A stretch of DNA of 23,020 bases from DASYHS01 sp035998295 (GCF_035998295.1 NZ_DASYHS010000245.1:1-23020); one strand, 5' to 3'; positions 14,143-21,229 are shown, numbered from the stretch's first letter. Program-made: numbers and translations. Notes: a model not told the origin generated them from the letters alone.

Positions 14143-15036
14143 TCACCGCCCCGGCCGGACGTGAGTCTCGAACGCCCGGATCACTTCGCGCAGCGCGCGG
14201 CTGCGCGGCTTGTCGCTGCGCACCACCAGGCCGAGCGTCCGGCCCAGTTCCGGCGAGAGCGGCCGCGAGACCCATTTGCGTCCCCCGTCCTCGCGCAGGG
14301 CCATGGCCGGCAGGATGGAACAGCCGAGGCCGGCGCCGACCAGTTCCTTGATCGCCTCGACATTGCCGAGGTTCATGACCGGCGCCACCGGCAGGCCGGC
14401 GGCCGAGAACCAGGCGTCGACGAGGCGGCGCGTGCTGCCGCCCGGCTCGTACAGGACGAGCGGCCTGGCGGCGAGGACCCGGGGCGTCACCACGGGGGGA
14501 AGCGGGTCGCCTTCGGCCGGGCCGACGGCGAGATAGGCGTCGGCGAGCAGGGGGGTGACGTCGAGCGTCCGGCCCGCGACGGGCAGGGTGACGAGCGCGA
14601 CGTCGATCCGGTTCTCGGTCACCAGGCCCAGCATCTGCGTGGTGCTGCCGGTCGTGACGGTGATCTCCAGGCCGGGGAAGCGGGCGCGCAGCCCGCGCAG
14701 GACCGGCGGCAGCAGATGGATGCAGGCGGTCGCCCCGGTGCCCAGGCGGACCTGCCCGACCTCGCCGCTGGCATGCGCGCCCACGGCTTCCAGCGCGGCC
14801 TGCACGGCGGTCTCGATCGCGCCGGCATGGCGCAGCAGCTCGGCGCCGGCCGCCGTGGTGCCGACGTGCCGGCCCAGCCGCTCCAGCAGGCGCGTGCCGA
14901 GCGTGCGCTCCAGCTCCCGGACCTGGGAGCTGACGGCCGGCTGCGACAAGCCCAGGCGCGCGGCGGCGGCCGAGAAGCTGCCGAGTTCGACGACCAGGCG
15001 GAAGGTCCTGAGGCGCCCGAGGTCCAGCTCTCCCAA
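14143..15036 (-). CDS. LysR family transcriptional regulator (divergent from MFS-SDR genes)
   Basis: A 297-residue LysR-type regulator. The helix-turn-helix lies near the N-terminus: LDLGRLRTFRLVVELGSFSAAAARLGLSQPAVSSQVRELERTLGTRLLER. A periplasmic-binding-like effector domain follows (LLPPVLRGLRARFPGLEITVTTG onward), including DVALVTLPV and the AGLGCSILPAMAL strand. The start is placed at TTG 15036, giving MGELDLGRLRTF, with AAGGA (15047-15051) ten bases upstream. A longer in-frame TTG at 15072 would put the T-N11-A palindrome (15050-15064) inside the coding sequence and has no better ribosome site. The regulator probably controls itself and the divergent transporter and oxidoreductase. The effector is unknown. 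Confidence 0.87.
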   Translation of the reverse strand: MGELDLGRLRTFRLVVELGSFSAAAARLGLSQPAVSSQVRELERTLGTRLLERLGRHVGTTAAGAELLRHAGAIETAVQAALEAVGAHASGEVGQVRLGTGATACIHLLPPVLRGLRARFPGLEITVTTGSTTQMLGLVTENRIDVALVTLPVAGRTLDVTPLLADAYLAVGPAEGDPLPPVVTPRVLAARPLVLYEPGGSTRRLVDAWFSAAGLPVAPVMNLGNVEAIKELVGAGLGCSILPAMALREDGGRKWVSRPLSPELGRTLGLVVRSDKPRSRALREVIRAFETHVRPGR

Positions 15037-15049
15037 ACCAAAGTTTTCC

Positions 15050-15064
15050 TTATGCCGTGCATAA
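15050..15064. promoter_or_regulatory. LysR-type binding site TTATGC-CGT-GCATAA (T-N11-A)
   Basis: A perfect 15-bp palindrome that contains the LTTR core T-N11-A (T15051 to A15063). It lies 14 bases upstream of the proposed LysR start and 64 bases upstream of the divergent MFS start. This is the position expected of a site used for autoregulation and divergent activation. Confidence 0.65.
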
Positions 15065-15127
15065 CAAGCCAAATCTTCCCTTATCCATCCCCGTCACGCA
15101 AGCTCGCGCCCGAAGGAGACGAGCCCG

Positions 15128-16327
15128 GTGACCACGACCACCACAACGACCCCGATTCTGCCCCGGACCGTGCTGTGCATGGGCGTCTCGCTGCTCGTGT
15201 CGTGGGGCGTGTCCTATTACCTGATCGGCGTGTTCGGCGACCGCATGGCGGAGGATCTCGGCTGGAGCCTGCCCCTGGTCCATGGCGGCTTCACCGCGGC
15301 GCTGCTGGCGATGGGCGCGGTGTCGGGTGCCGCGGGACGGCTGATCGACCGCCATGGCGGCCGGGGCGTGATGATGGCGGGGGCGGTGCTGACGGCGGCC
15401 GGCTGCTGCGGGCTGGCGCTGTCGCACGGCCTGGTGGCGTATTACGCGTCCTGGATCTGCCTGGGCGTGGCGATGCGGCTCACGCTGTACGATGCGGCGT
15501 TCGCGACGCTCGCGGGGCTCGGCGGTCCTTCGGCCAAGGCGGCGATGGCGCAGGTCACGCTGTTCGGGGGGCTCAGCTCGACCGTGTTCTGGCCGTTCGG
15601 CGACGCGCTGGCGGACCGGCTGGGCTGGCGCGGCGCGCTGTTCGTCTATGCGGGCCTGTCGCTCGCGACCGTCCTTCTCCATTTCGCCGTCCCGGCCGGC
15701 CGGGCCAGGCCGCCGGCGGGCGCCGTCGCGCACGCCCCGCCGCTGGCCGGCACGCCGCGCGACCGGGCGCTGGCCGGAGGGCTCTACGCGCTCGCCTTCG
15801 CGCTCGCGCATTTCCTGAGTTCGGCGATGTCCGCGCATGTGATCGGGCTTCTGACCGGGCTCGGCATCGCGGCGTCGGCGGCGGTGTGGATCGGCATGTT
15901 CCGCGGCATCGGCCAGGTGGCCGGGCGGCTGGGGCAGGTCGTGCTGGGCGGCCGCGTGCATCCGATCGACCTCAACCTCGCCGCGGCGTCGCTGCTGCCG
16001 CTGTCCTTCGCGCTGGCGCTCGCCGGCGGCAACGCGGTCCTCGCCGCGACGGCGTTCGTGTTCCTGTACGGCGCCGGGCACGGCGTGCTGGCGATCACGC
16101 AGGGCACGCTGCCGCTGGTGCTGTTCGATCATCGCACCTACGGTGCCGTCGTGGGGCGCCTGCTGGTGCCGAGCTTCGTCGTCTCCGCGGCCGCACCCCT
16201 GGTCTTCGCGGTCGTGATCGAGCGGTTCGGCGAGACCGTGGCGATCGCGCTTTCCCTTCTTCTAGCCGGGCTGGCGCTGGCGTCGGCCCTGCTGCTGGCC
16301 CTTCACTTTCGGAGACTTCGGACATGA
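15128..16327 (+). CDS. Major facilitator superfamily (MFS) transporter
   Basis: A 399-residue membrane protein with about 12 hydrophobic helices. It starts at GTG 15128 after AAGGAG (15113-15118). The cytoplasmic loop between helices 2 and 3 reads GRLIDRHGGRGVMMAG (around 69-84), a good match to the MFS signature G-x-(L/I)-x-D-(R/K)-x-G-x-(R/K). A second copy DALADRLGWRG appears at about 159-169, between helices 5 and 6. The Thr-rich N-terminus (seven Thr after Met) is short and cytoplasmic. It would export or import a small solute using an ion gradient. Its stop overlaps the start of the SDR gene by ATGA, so transport and reduction/oxidation are probably linked to one compound. The substrate cannot be predicted. 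Confidence 0.9.
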   Translation: MTTTTTTTPILPRTVLCMGVSLLVSWGVSYYLIGVFGDRMAEDLGWSLPLVHGGFTAALLAMGAVSGAAGRLIDRHGGRGVMMAGAVLTAAGCCGLALSHGLVAYYASWICLGVAMRLTLYDAAFATLAGLGGPSAKAAMAQVTLFGGLSSTVFWPFGDALADRLGWRGALFVYAGLSLATVLLHFAVPAGRARPPAGAVAHAPPLAGTPRDRALAGGLYALAFALAHFLSSAMSAHVIGLLTGLGIAASAAVWIGMFRGIGQVAGRLGQVVLGGRVHPIDLNLAAASLLPLSFALALAGGNAVLAATAFVFLYGAGHGVLAITQGTLPLVLFDHRTYGAVVGRLLVPSFVVSAAAPLVFAVVIERFGETVAIALSLLLAGLALASALLLALHFRRLRT

Positions 16328-17082
16328 CGGACAAGGGTGTGCTGGTGGTGACCGGCGGCGGCCGCGGCATCGGGGCGGCGATCGTGCGCCGGGCCGCGGA
16401 GCTGGGTCATGGCGTGTGCTTCAGCTATGCCAGCGACGAGGCGTCGGCGGCGCGGCTGGTCGAGGACGTGGCCCGGCTGGGCGCCCCGTCGGGAGGGCGG
16501 GCCGTGGCGGTGCGCGGCGACGTCGGCGATCCCGAAGTGGCGCGGCACCTGTTCGACGAGGCGGAGCGCGCGCTCGGCCCGGTGACGGGGCTGGTGAACA
16601 ATGCCGGGATCACCGGCCCGATCGGGCCGTTCCGCGCCCTCGACCATGCCGTGATGCGCCGCGTGCTCGACGTCAACGTGCTTGGGACGATGCTGTGCGC
16701 CCAGGAAGCCGTCCGCCGGTGGGAGGCGCGCGGCGCGACGGGCGCGATCGTGAACGTCTCCTCGATCGCGGCGACGCTGGGGGCGCCGAACGAGTACGTC
16801 CACTATGCCGCGACGAAGGGGGCGGTCGAGTCCTTCACCATCGGCCTCGCCAAGGAACTGGCGCCGACCGGCACGCGGGTGAACGCGGTGTCGCCGGGCA
16901 CCGTCTATACCGGCATCCATGCGAGCGCCGGCGAGCCGGACCGGCCGGCCCGGGTCGTCTCGCGCGTGCCGATGGGCCGCATCGGCGAGCCGGACGAGAT
17001 CGCCGGCGCCGTGCTGTGGCTGCTGTCGGACGAGGCGTCCTACGTCACCGGCGCGGTCCTGCGGGTGTCGGGCGGGCTCTGA
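16324..17082 (+). CDS. Short-chain dehydrogenase/reductase (SDR) family oxidoreductase
   Basis: A 252-residue classical SDR. The cofactor loop is TGGGRGIG at 10-17, with NNAG at 92-95. The catalytic set is Asn118 (DVNVLG), Ser147 (NVSSIAA), Tyr161 and Lys165 (YAATK). After these come the typical N-x-(V/I)-(S/C)-PG segment (NAVSPGTVYTGIH) and a C-terminal GAVLWLLSDEASYVTGAVLRVSGGL, which closely matches the FabG/glucose-dehydrogenase-like group. It interconverts an alcohol and a ketone using NAD(P)H; the cytoplasm is its site. It is translationally coupled to the MFS transporter upstream and converges on the paralogous accessory gene at 17115. Confidence 0.93.
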   Translation: MTDKGVLVVTGGGRGIGAAIVRRAAELGHGVCFSYASDEASAARLVEDVARLGAPSGGRAVAVRGDVGDPEVARHLFDEAERALGPVTGLVNNAGITGPIGPFRALDHAVMRRVLDVNVLGTMLCAQEAVRRWEARGATGAIVNVSSIAATLGAPNEYVHYAATKGAVESFTIGLAKELAPTGTRVNAVSPGTVYTGIHASAGEPDRPARVVSRVPMGRIGEPDEIAGAVLWLLSDEASYVTGAVLRVSGGL

Positions 17083-17114
17083 GCGGGCGGGGCGCCTTTG
17101 GCCGCAGGGCGCGG

Positions 17115-17906
17115 TCACAGGCCCCCGGCGAGCAGCGCCTGGAGGCTGGACGACGACCGGCCGCGCAGCAGGGAGCGTTCCAGCGCGCTGCCTTCGGCAT
17201 GCAGGCTGGCGGCCAGCAGGGCCTCGATCTCGTCCAGTTCTTCACGGGCCGACTTCGGGCGTTCCGCGGCGGCCGGCTTCGGCGCGGCCGGCTTCGAGGG
17301 TGCCGAAACCCCTCCGACGTCATGTTTCGTCACGGGGGCGGGCTTCGGGGGCGCGGAAACCTGCCTGACGTCATGTTTCGTCACGGTTCGTACCGGGCCG
17401 GCGTGCATCCCGGCCTGCGCGCGCAGCTCGGCCCCGATCTCCTCGCGCAGCCTGGCGGCGATTTCCTCGCGCATTTCCTCGCGCAGGTCCTCGGCGATCT
17501 CGGGGCGCATCTGTTCGCGCAGGTCCTCGCGGACCTCTTCGTGCAGGCGCTCGCGCTCGCGCGGGGTCACGGTGCGCTGGGCGCGGACGTCCTTCTCGAA
17601 GCGGCACCACTGCGCCATCGTGCGGCTGGCGGCGTCGAGCTTGCCGTTCTTCCAGAAGAAGTCGAGCATCCGCTCGTACTTGTGGCGCATGCTCCCGATC
17701 ATGGCCTGCTCGCGGTTCTCCTCCGCCTCGCGCAGCACGCCGATGCGGGCCTGGACGTCGTCGCGCACCCACAGCTCCGCGGCGTGCCGGCGGGCGGCGA
17801 CGGGCGGGTAGCCGGCCCGGCGCGCGGCCTCGGCCAGGGGCTCGCCGCGCGCGACGGCGCCGCAGAACTGCTCGACGCGCGGCGGCAGAGGGGCGGGCGT
17901 GTCCAT
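17115..17906 (-). CDS. Small-terminase-like HTH plus coiled-coil protein, paralog A (hypothetical)
   Basis: A 263-residue hypothetical protein. ATG 17906 is chosen because an AGGAG site precedes it and because it aligns with the start of its paralog at 20058. Residues about 10-60 (VEQFCGAVARGEPLAEAARRAGYPPVAARRHAAELWVRDDVQARI) look like the DNA-binding N-terminal domain of phage terminase small subunits (A-x-x-A-G-Y-x-x-x-x-A-x-x-x-(A/G)-x-x-L). A long charged helix follows (about 115-180) with LREE/MREE/IAxx blocks, a likely coiled coil. Then come two tandem 17-residue units beginning VTKHDV (about 191-224) and a C-terminal helix. No large terminase, portal or other phage gene is nearby, so a packaging role is unlikely. 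It may be a domesticated DNA-binding protein. Confidence 0.75.
   Translation of the reverse strand: MDTPAPLPPRVEQFCGAVARGEPLAEAARRAGYPPVAARRHAAELWVRDDVQARIGVLREAEENREQAMIGSMRHKYERMLDFFWKNGKLDAASRTMAQWCRFEKDVRAQRTVTPRERERLHEEVREDLREQMRPEIAEDLREEMREEIAARLREEIGAELRAQAGMHAGPVRTVTKHDVRQVSAPPKPAPVTKHDVGGVSAPSKPAAPKPAAAERPKSAREELDEIEALLAASLHAEGSALERSLLRGRSSSSLQALLAGGL
17316..17385. repeat. Two identical 19-bp elements GACGTCATGTTTCGTCACG, 51 bp apart
   Basis: The elements lie at 17316-17334 and 17367-17385, inside paralog A, in the DNA that encodes its VTKHDV repeats on the minus strand. Flanking bases are also repeated, so the full unit is 51 bp (17 codons). Two near-copies occur inside paralog B at 19420-19438 and 19516-19534. 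Confidence 0.85.
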
Positions 17907-17913
17907 GGGGGCT

Positions 17914-17966
17914 CTCCTCGTTCCGGTTGAATGAACAAGAAGAGGACAAAATAGGTTTAAAGTCAA
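17914..17966 (-). promoter_or_regulatory. Conserved promoter/leader of paralog A
   Basis: A TTGACT hexamer (17961-17966, minus strand) is followed 17 bases later by TCTTCT. A 17-base block CTCCTCGTTCCGGTTGA (plus-strand reading, 17914-17930), which includes the ribosome site, is identical in the leader of paralog B (20067-20083). Sequence between the two is also largely shared, including GGTTTAA(A/C)GTCAAG. Conservation across the two loci supports function, or a recent duplication. Confidence 0.55.
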
Positions 17967-18117
17967 GAGTGGTGCGCGAATATTCCCTCTCCCGTGCAAC
18001 GGGCGAGGGTCAAAGGGGGCATCCGCGCGGCGTCGCATGCGTCGCCGGCGCGGTTGGCGCCGCGGCCGCCCCGTGGCAGTAATGTCCGCGCAAACCCGAC
18101 CACGACGGAGCCGCGGC

Positions 18118-18324
18118 ATGCCTTACGTCAATCTGCAGATCACCAAGGGCGCCACGCGGGCGCAGAAGGAACAGGTCGTCCGGGAGTTCACGGACGTCCT
18201 GGTCCGCGTACTCGGCAAGAAACCCGAGCACACGCATATCGTGATCCAGGAGATCGCGGAGGAGGACTGGGGCTATGCCGGCGTGCTGACCGACGAGTAC
18301 CGCGGCACCCGCGGTCAGGGCTAG
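18118..18324 (+). CDS. Tautomerase family protein (4-oxalocrotonate tautomerase-like)
   Basis: A 68-residue protein beginning Met-Pro-Tyr-Val-Asn. After Met removal Pro1 would be the N-terminal catalytic base of this superfamily. The body PYVNLQITKGATRAQKEQVVREFTDVLVRVLGKKPEHTHIVIQEI matches the beta-alpha-beta 4-OT fold, and EEDWGYAG matches the conserved hairpin (D-N-W-G-x-(A/G)-G) of the sub-group with a one-residue longer first loop. Such enzymes form hexamers or dimers and tautomerise enol/keto acids, or have related promiscuous activities. The ATG at 18118 is chosen because it exposes Pro1; upstream in-frame codons are ignored. A purine-rich GACGGAG lies ahead of it. No aromatic-degradation gene is nearby, so the substrate is unclear. 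Confidence 0.88.
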   Translation: MPYVNLQITKGATRAQKEQVVREFTDVLVRVLGKKPEHTHIVIQEIAEEDWGYAGVLTDEYRGTRGQG

Positions 18325-18504
18325 GCATACCGACAGTTCCCGATGCTCGTATCGAGGCTGCCGCTCCCAGGGTTGCCTCCGTCCGCATCAACGATCCGGG
18401 CGGGCTCGGACACCGTGCTGGCCATCGTATAAAGTGTGAATTGACCTTCCTGCACGCTTTTCGCGGGACTATGCTGCCTCGACAGGTGGCATCCGGAGGA
18501 AAAG

Positions 18505-19155
18505 ATGCGACATTTGCCTCCTCCCACGAAATATGGCGGGACAGTTCAGAAAAAGGCTGCCGGCACCGACCGCCGCCAGAAATTTCTGCCGCCTCCCCCT
18601 CCGGCGCCGCGGCCGTCGGCGACCGCGGCGGGACGGCGCGCAGCCACCGCGCAGATGATGGAAAGCGACAGTTCGGGCGCTTTCGGGGTTCTGGTCTGGC
18701 GGGCGCCGAAGGCAGAGGGCGTTCCGAACCCGAAGACAGTCAGGACGACCCTGTCCGCCCTGCCGGAAACCCCCGTCGTCATTCCCAAGAAAAGGGGCAT
18801 ATCGCGGCTGACGGTGTTCAAAGGACCCATGAGAGACAGCCACTGGGAGATCGAGTGTGAAGCCGATCCCGGAGAGGAGTCCCGCAACCAGGGAGTAAAA
18901 TATATAAAAATCGACCTGACGGATAGGTCGTACAGATTCTACTACAATTCTGCCAAGATAAAGGGCGGGGCCGGCAGATTCGCCCGGCCAAGAACATCCT
19001 ATATAGTGGACCCTCCAGTCTCTCCAGGGGCCCTATATTCCATATTTTCGACCATCGCCCTTGAAAACGGCCCTTGGCGTGGGCTGGACGAAGGGTACAA
19101 TTGCCAAACCTTCGTCGACTATTTCCTGCAAGCACTTGGCGCCACACAGGTCTGA
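18505..19155 (+). CDS. Hypothetical protein with His...Asn-Cys signature of permuted papain-like (LRAT/NlpC-P60-type) folds
   Basis: A 216-residue protein starting at ATG 18505 with a perfect GGAGG five bases upstream. Residues 1-50 are Pro/Ala/Arg/Lys-rich and probably disordered. Then RDSHWEIECEADPG (110-123) resembles the H-W-x-I strand that carries the catalytic His in LRAT, HRASLS and related circularly permuted NlpC/P60 proteins. GYNCQTFVDYFLQALG (197-212) resembles the N-C-x-x-F-(V/A) nucleophile helix, giving His113 and Cys200. The order His-before-Cys is that of the permuted group. From about 18890 to 19110 the DNA is clearly lower in GC, with ATA and AGA codons that its neighbours avoid, so recent acquisition is likely. 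Possible roles are an acyltransferase, amidase or effector. The fold is inferred from two motifs only. Confidence 0.7.
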   Translation: MRHLPPPTKYGGTVQKKAAGTDRRQKFLPPPPPAPRPSATAAGRRAATAQMMESDSSGAFGVLVWRAPKAEGVPNPKTVRTTLSALPETPVVIPKKRGISRLTVFKGPMRDSHWEIECEADPGEESRNQGVKYIKIDLTDRSYRFYYNSAKIKGGAGRFARPRTSYIVDPPVSPGALYSIFSTIALENGPWRGLDEGYNCQTFVDYFLQALGATQV

Positions 19156-19203
19156 CAAGCACGACAGCTCGGCCGCGATGGGCCTCGAATGGCTGCGGCG
19201 CGT

Positions 19204-20058
19204 TCACGCCAGCAGCCGGACGAACATGTCCTGGAGCGGGGTCATCGGCCGGTCCTCGAGCAGGGCGGTCTCCAGGTCGCCGAACTCCGCTTCCAGGCCG
19301 GCCCTGATCGCGGCCTGCTGCTCGTCGGTGATCGGCTCGCCGGAGGCGGCCAGCGCGTCGATCTGCGCCATCGTGTAGGCCGCGGGCACGGCGGCGCGCG
19401 ATGGCGCGGACCCGGGCCGGACGTCATGGTTCGTCATGTTTCGTGGGGGTGCGGGCGGGTCGGCGCGGCCCGGGACCGCGGGTTCGGCCGCCGCTTCGGG
19501 AGCAATCGCGGCGTCGACGTCATGGTTCGACATGGTTCGTGGGGGTGCGGGAGGCTCGGGGTGCGGGGCCGGCTGCGGCGGCCGGGCGCGCAGCTCCGCG
19601 CGCATCTCCTCGGCGATGCGGTCGCGCATCTCCTCGCGCAGTTCCTCGGCAATGTCGTCGCGCATCTCCTCGCGCATCTCCTCGCGCAGACGCTCGCGTT
19701 CGGCGCGCGAGCGGCCGCGGTCGGTGATCGCGTCGCGGTGCATGCGGTAGAGCTGGGCCAGCAGGCGCGCGACGGTAGTGAACTTCCGGTCCTTCATGGC
19801 GGCGTCACAGGCATGTTGCGCGTCATCCCGGATCGCCTTCAGGTCGGCCTCGTCCTCGTCCTCCAGCTCGGCCCTGAGGTCCGCGATGCGGTGCTGGACG
19901 TCGTCGCGCGCCCACAGCTCCGAGGCGCGCTGGCGGGCCGAGGCCGGGGCGTAGCCGGCACCGCGCGCGGCCTCGGCCAGGCTGCCGCCCCGAGCCGCGA
20001 GGCGGCAGAAGCGCTCCATCCTCGGCCGAAGGGGTGCCGATCGGGTGGGGGCATCCAT
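19204..20058 (-). CDS. Small-terminase-like HTH plus coiled-coil protein, paralog B (hypothetical)
   Basis: A 284-residue paralog of the protein at 17115. Shared points are MD(T/A)P..., ERFC...ARGGSLAEAARGAGYAPASARQRASELWARDDVQHRIADLR, the long charged helix (REEMREEMRDDIAEEL and following, about 125-165) and two copies of the PPAPPR-x-M-(S/T)-NHDV motif (about 174-222). The middle portion and C-terminus differ. ATG 20058 is chosen because GGAGG lies seven bases upstream and the start matches paralog A. An in-frame start 11 codons earlier would cover the ribosome site. The C-terminal part has its own MAQIDALAASGEPITDEQQAAI helix pair. With no packaging or capsid gene nearby, the role is unknown; DNA binding through the N-terminal domain is the best guess. 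Confidence 0.75.
   Translation of the reverse strand: MDAPTRSAPLRPRMERFCRLAARGGSLAEAARGAGYAPASARQRASELWARDDVQHRIADLRAELEDEDEADLKAIRDDAQHACDAAMKDRKFTTVARLLAQLYRMHRDAITDRGRSRAERERLREEMREEMRDDIAEELREEMRDRIAEEMRAELRARPPQPAPHPEPPAPPRTMSNHDVDAAIAPEAAAEPAVPGRADPPAPPRNMTNHDVRPGSAPSRAAVPAAYTMAQIDALAASGEPITDEQQAAIRAGLEAEFGDLETALLEDRPMTPLQDMFVRLLA
19420..19534. repeat. Two near-identical ~45-bp repeats starting GACGTCATGGTTCG
   Basis: The units begin at 19420 and 19516. Each has GACGTCATGGTTCG(T/A)CATG, then (T/G)TTCGTGGGGGTGCGGG. They encode the NHDV motifs of paralog B on the minus strand and match the 19-bp elements in paralog A at 15-16 of 19 positions. Confidence 0.8.
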
Positions 20059-20066
20059 GGTCGGTC

Positions 20067-20119
20067 CTCCTCGTTCCGGTTGATAGAACAATAAAAGAAC
20101 GAAATGGGTTTAACGTCAA
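20067..20119 (-). promoter_or_regulatory. Conserved promoter/leader of paralog B
   Basis: TTGACG (20114-20119, minus strand), a 17-base spacer, then TTTTAT (20091-20096) form a reasonable promoter ending in the 17-base leader block shared with paralog A. The ribosome site GGAGG is within or adjacent to that block. Confidence 0.6.
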
Positions 20120-20195
20120 GGGGAGAGGCCCGTCGCCCGGCCGGGGCCGGTGCGCTTCAGGCGCATCCGGCCGCGAGCCGGAACATTGCTCCGGG

Positions 20196-20207
20196 CCTAT
20201 CGATAGG
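20196..20207. promoter_or_regulatory. 12-bp perfect palindrome CCTATCGATAGG upstream of the lipoprotein gene
   Basis: A gapless 12-bp palindrome in a locally AT-richer patch, 37 bases ahead of the lipoprotein ATG and about 76 bases beyond the start of paralog B's promoter. It could be an operator for either divergent gene. Confidence 0.35.
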
Positions 20208-20244
20208 GGTATGGTCGCCTGAATTTGTTCTCGTGGAGTGGGGC

Positions 20245-21135
20245 ATGCGAGTAGCGGTTCTGGTTGCCGGTCTGGTGGTGCTGGCCGCCTGCCTACCTCA
20301 GCGGGTGGCCATGCAACCCGCCGTAACCATGGCGCCGGCGTCCGCGCCGAAGGCTACCGCCCCTCCAACGTCCCTGATGAAAGCCGTCCCGCCGTCGCTC
20401 GGCTTCAGGAACGCATGCGAGGGAATGGCAACGAGAGGGCCCATCCGGGCTGTCGACGCCGTCGGGTTGGTCGCAGCCCTGCGGGGAGGCGACTACGAGA
20501 AGGACGAGTTCGAGACCACGCAGGCGTTCTGGCGACGCATCGGGCCGAAGATCGATGGCGTACTGGCGAAGGCCGGCGGGGAAGCCGACGGCACCCTGGT
20601 CGTTACGTTCCCGCTCGACGAAGCGCTGGCGACCTACGAGGCGGACAAGGGCATCCTGACCATAGGGAACATCGCCAGCAGACTGCTTCGCCTTGGCCGT
20701 ATCGTCGTCGACCGGGACCACGGGCCAAGCACCTATGTTTCGGTCTCGTCCAACGAAAGGCGCGTCGGCAGATATGTCGGCGGGAACGCCTTCGGAGCGA
20801 CGACGAACGTCGTCAAGGTCGAACGGGACGTCGTCGGCGTGGCGGTCCCTAGCTACGGCAGGTACTTCTGGCCCAACGAGTTCACGCCGATCCAGGCGCG
20901 CTTGGCACCCCACGAAGCCCGTGCCGCCAAGACGGCCTTGGCCGTGATGATGGTGGGGCGCCTGCGAGCGCCATTCATCCTCACCTGGCGCGACCGCGAC
21001 CTCCCGGAATTCGACAATCCCGTCGATCGGACGACCGATATCGAGGTGCTCAATTTCGCTCCCGACTGTGCGGCGGTGCTCGACCGCTCTTCCGGGAAGA
21101 TCCTCGCAGACATTCCGCTCGCCGACTGGCAGTGA
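20245..21135 (+). CDS. Putative lipoprotein of unknown function
   Basis: A 296-residue protein with a type II signal peptide: MRVAVLVAGLVVLAAC, a short charged start, a hydrophobic core and the lipobox L13-A14-A15-C16, so Cys16 is the expected lipidated residue. A Pro/Ala/Thr-rich linker follows (about 17-50). The folded part has no motif I recognise; it is a mixed alpha/beta pattern with FETTQAFWRRIGPKIDGVL near residues 90-108 and a later domain containing RYFWPNEFTPIQARL and TTDIEVLNFAPDC. An earlier in-frame ATG at 20104 would remove the signal peptide from the N-terminus and is rejected. GGAG lies upstream of the chosen ATG. It is likely anchored in the inner or outer membrane facing the periplasm. 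Confidence 0.75.
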   Translation: MRVAVLVAGLVVLAACLPQRVAMQPAVTMAPASAPKATAPPTSLMKAVPPSLGFRNACEGMATRGPIRAVDAVGLVAALRGGDYEKDEFETTQAFWRRIGPKIDGVLAKAGGEADGTLVVTFPLDEALATYEADKGILTIGNIASRLLRLGRIVVDRDHGPSTYVSVSSNERRVGRYVGGNAFGATTNVVKVERDVVGVAVPSYGRYFWPNEFTPIQARLAPHEARAAKTALAVMMVGRLRAPFILTWRDRDLPEFDNPVDRTTDIEVLNFAPDCAAVLDRSSGKILADIPLADWQ

Positions 21136-21149
21136 GGAGCGCGGGGTTC

Positions 21150-21211
21150 GGCAGCGGCCCTGCGCATCGAGGTGCGGCAAAGGGCGGCTGCCCCGTGCGG
21201 CGGTTTCCGCC
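21150..21211. terminator. Nested hairpins between the convergent lipoprotein and DUF2798 genes
   Basis: GGCAGCGGCCC (21150-21160) pairs with GGGCGGCTGCC (21182-21192) with one mismatch. A small inner stem CGCA/TGCG lies within it. A second hairpin GGCGG-TTT-CCGCC follows at 21199-21211. They fill the gap between convergent stop codons and probably end or protect both messages. No T-run is present. Confidence 0.45.
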
Positions 21212-21229
21212 AAGTGCTTCCCGCTCCCT

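Noticed and set aside
11184..14351. Plus-strand open frame of over 1000 codons antisense to the FtsX-type permease
   Set aside because: Its protein is a low-complexity mix of Arg, Gln, Gly and His, with no domain. The permease on the other strand has clear membrane helices and FtsX motifs.
18428..18446. TATAAA and TTGACC as promoter parts for the gene at 18505
   Set aside because: TATAAA has no good -35 upstream, and TTGACC has no good -10 at 16-18 bases. They are in the wrong order to form one promoter together.
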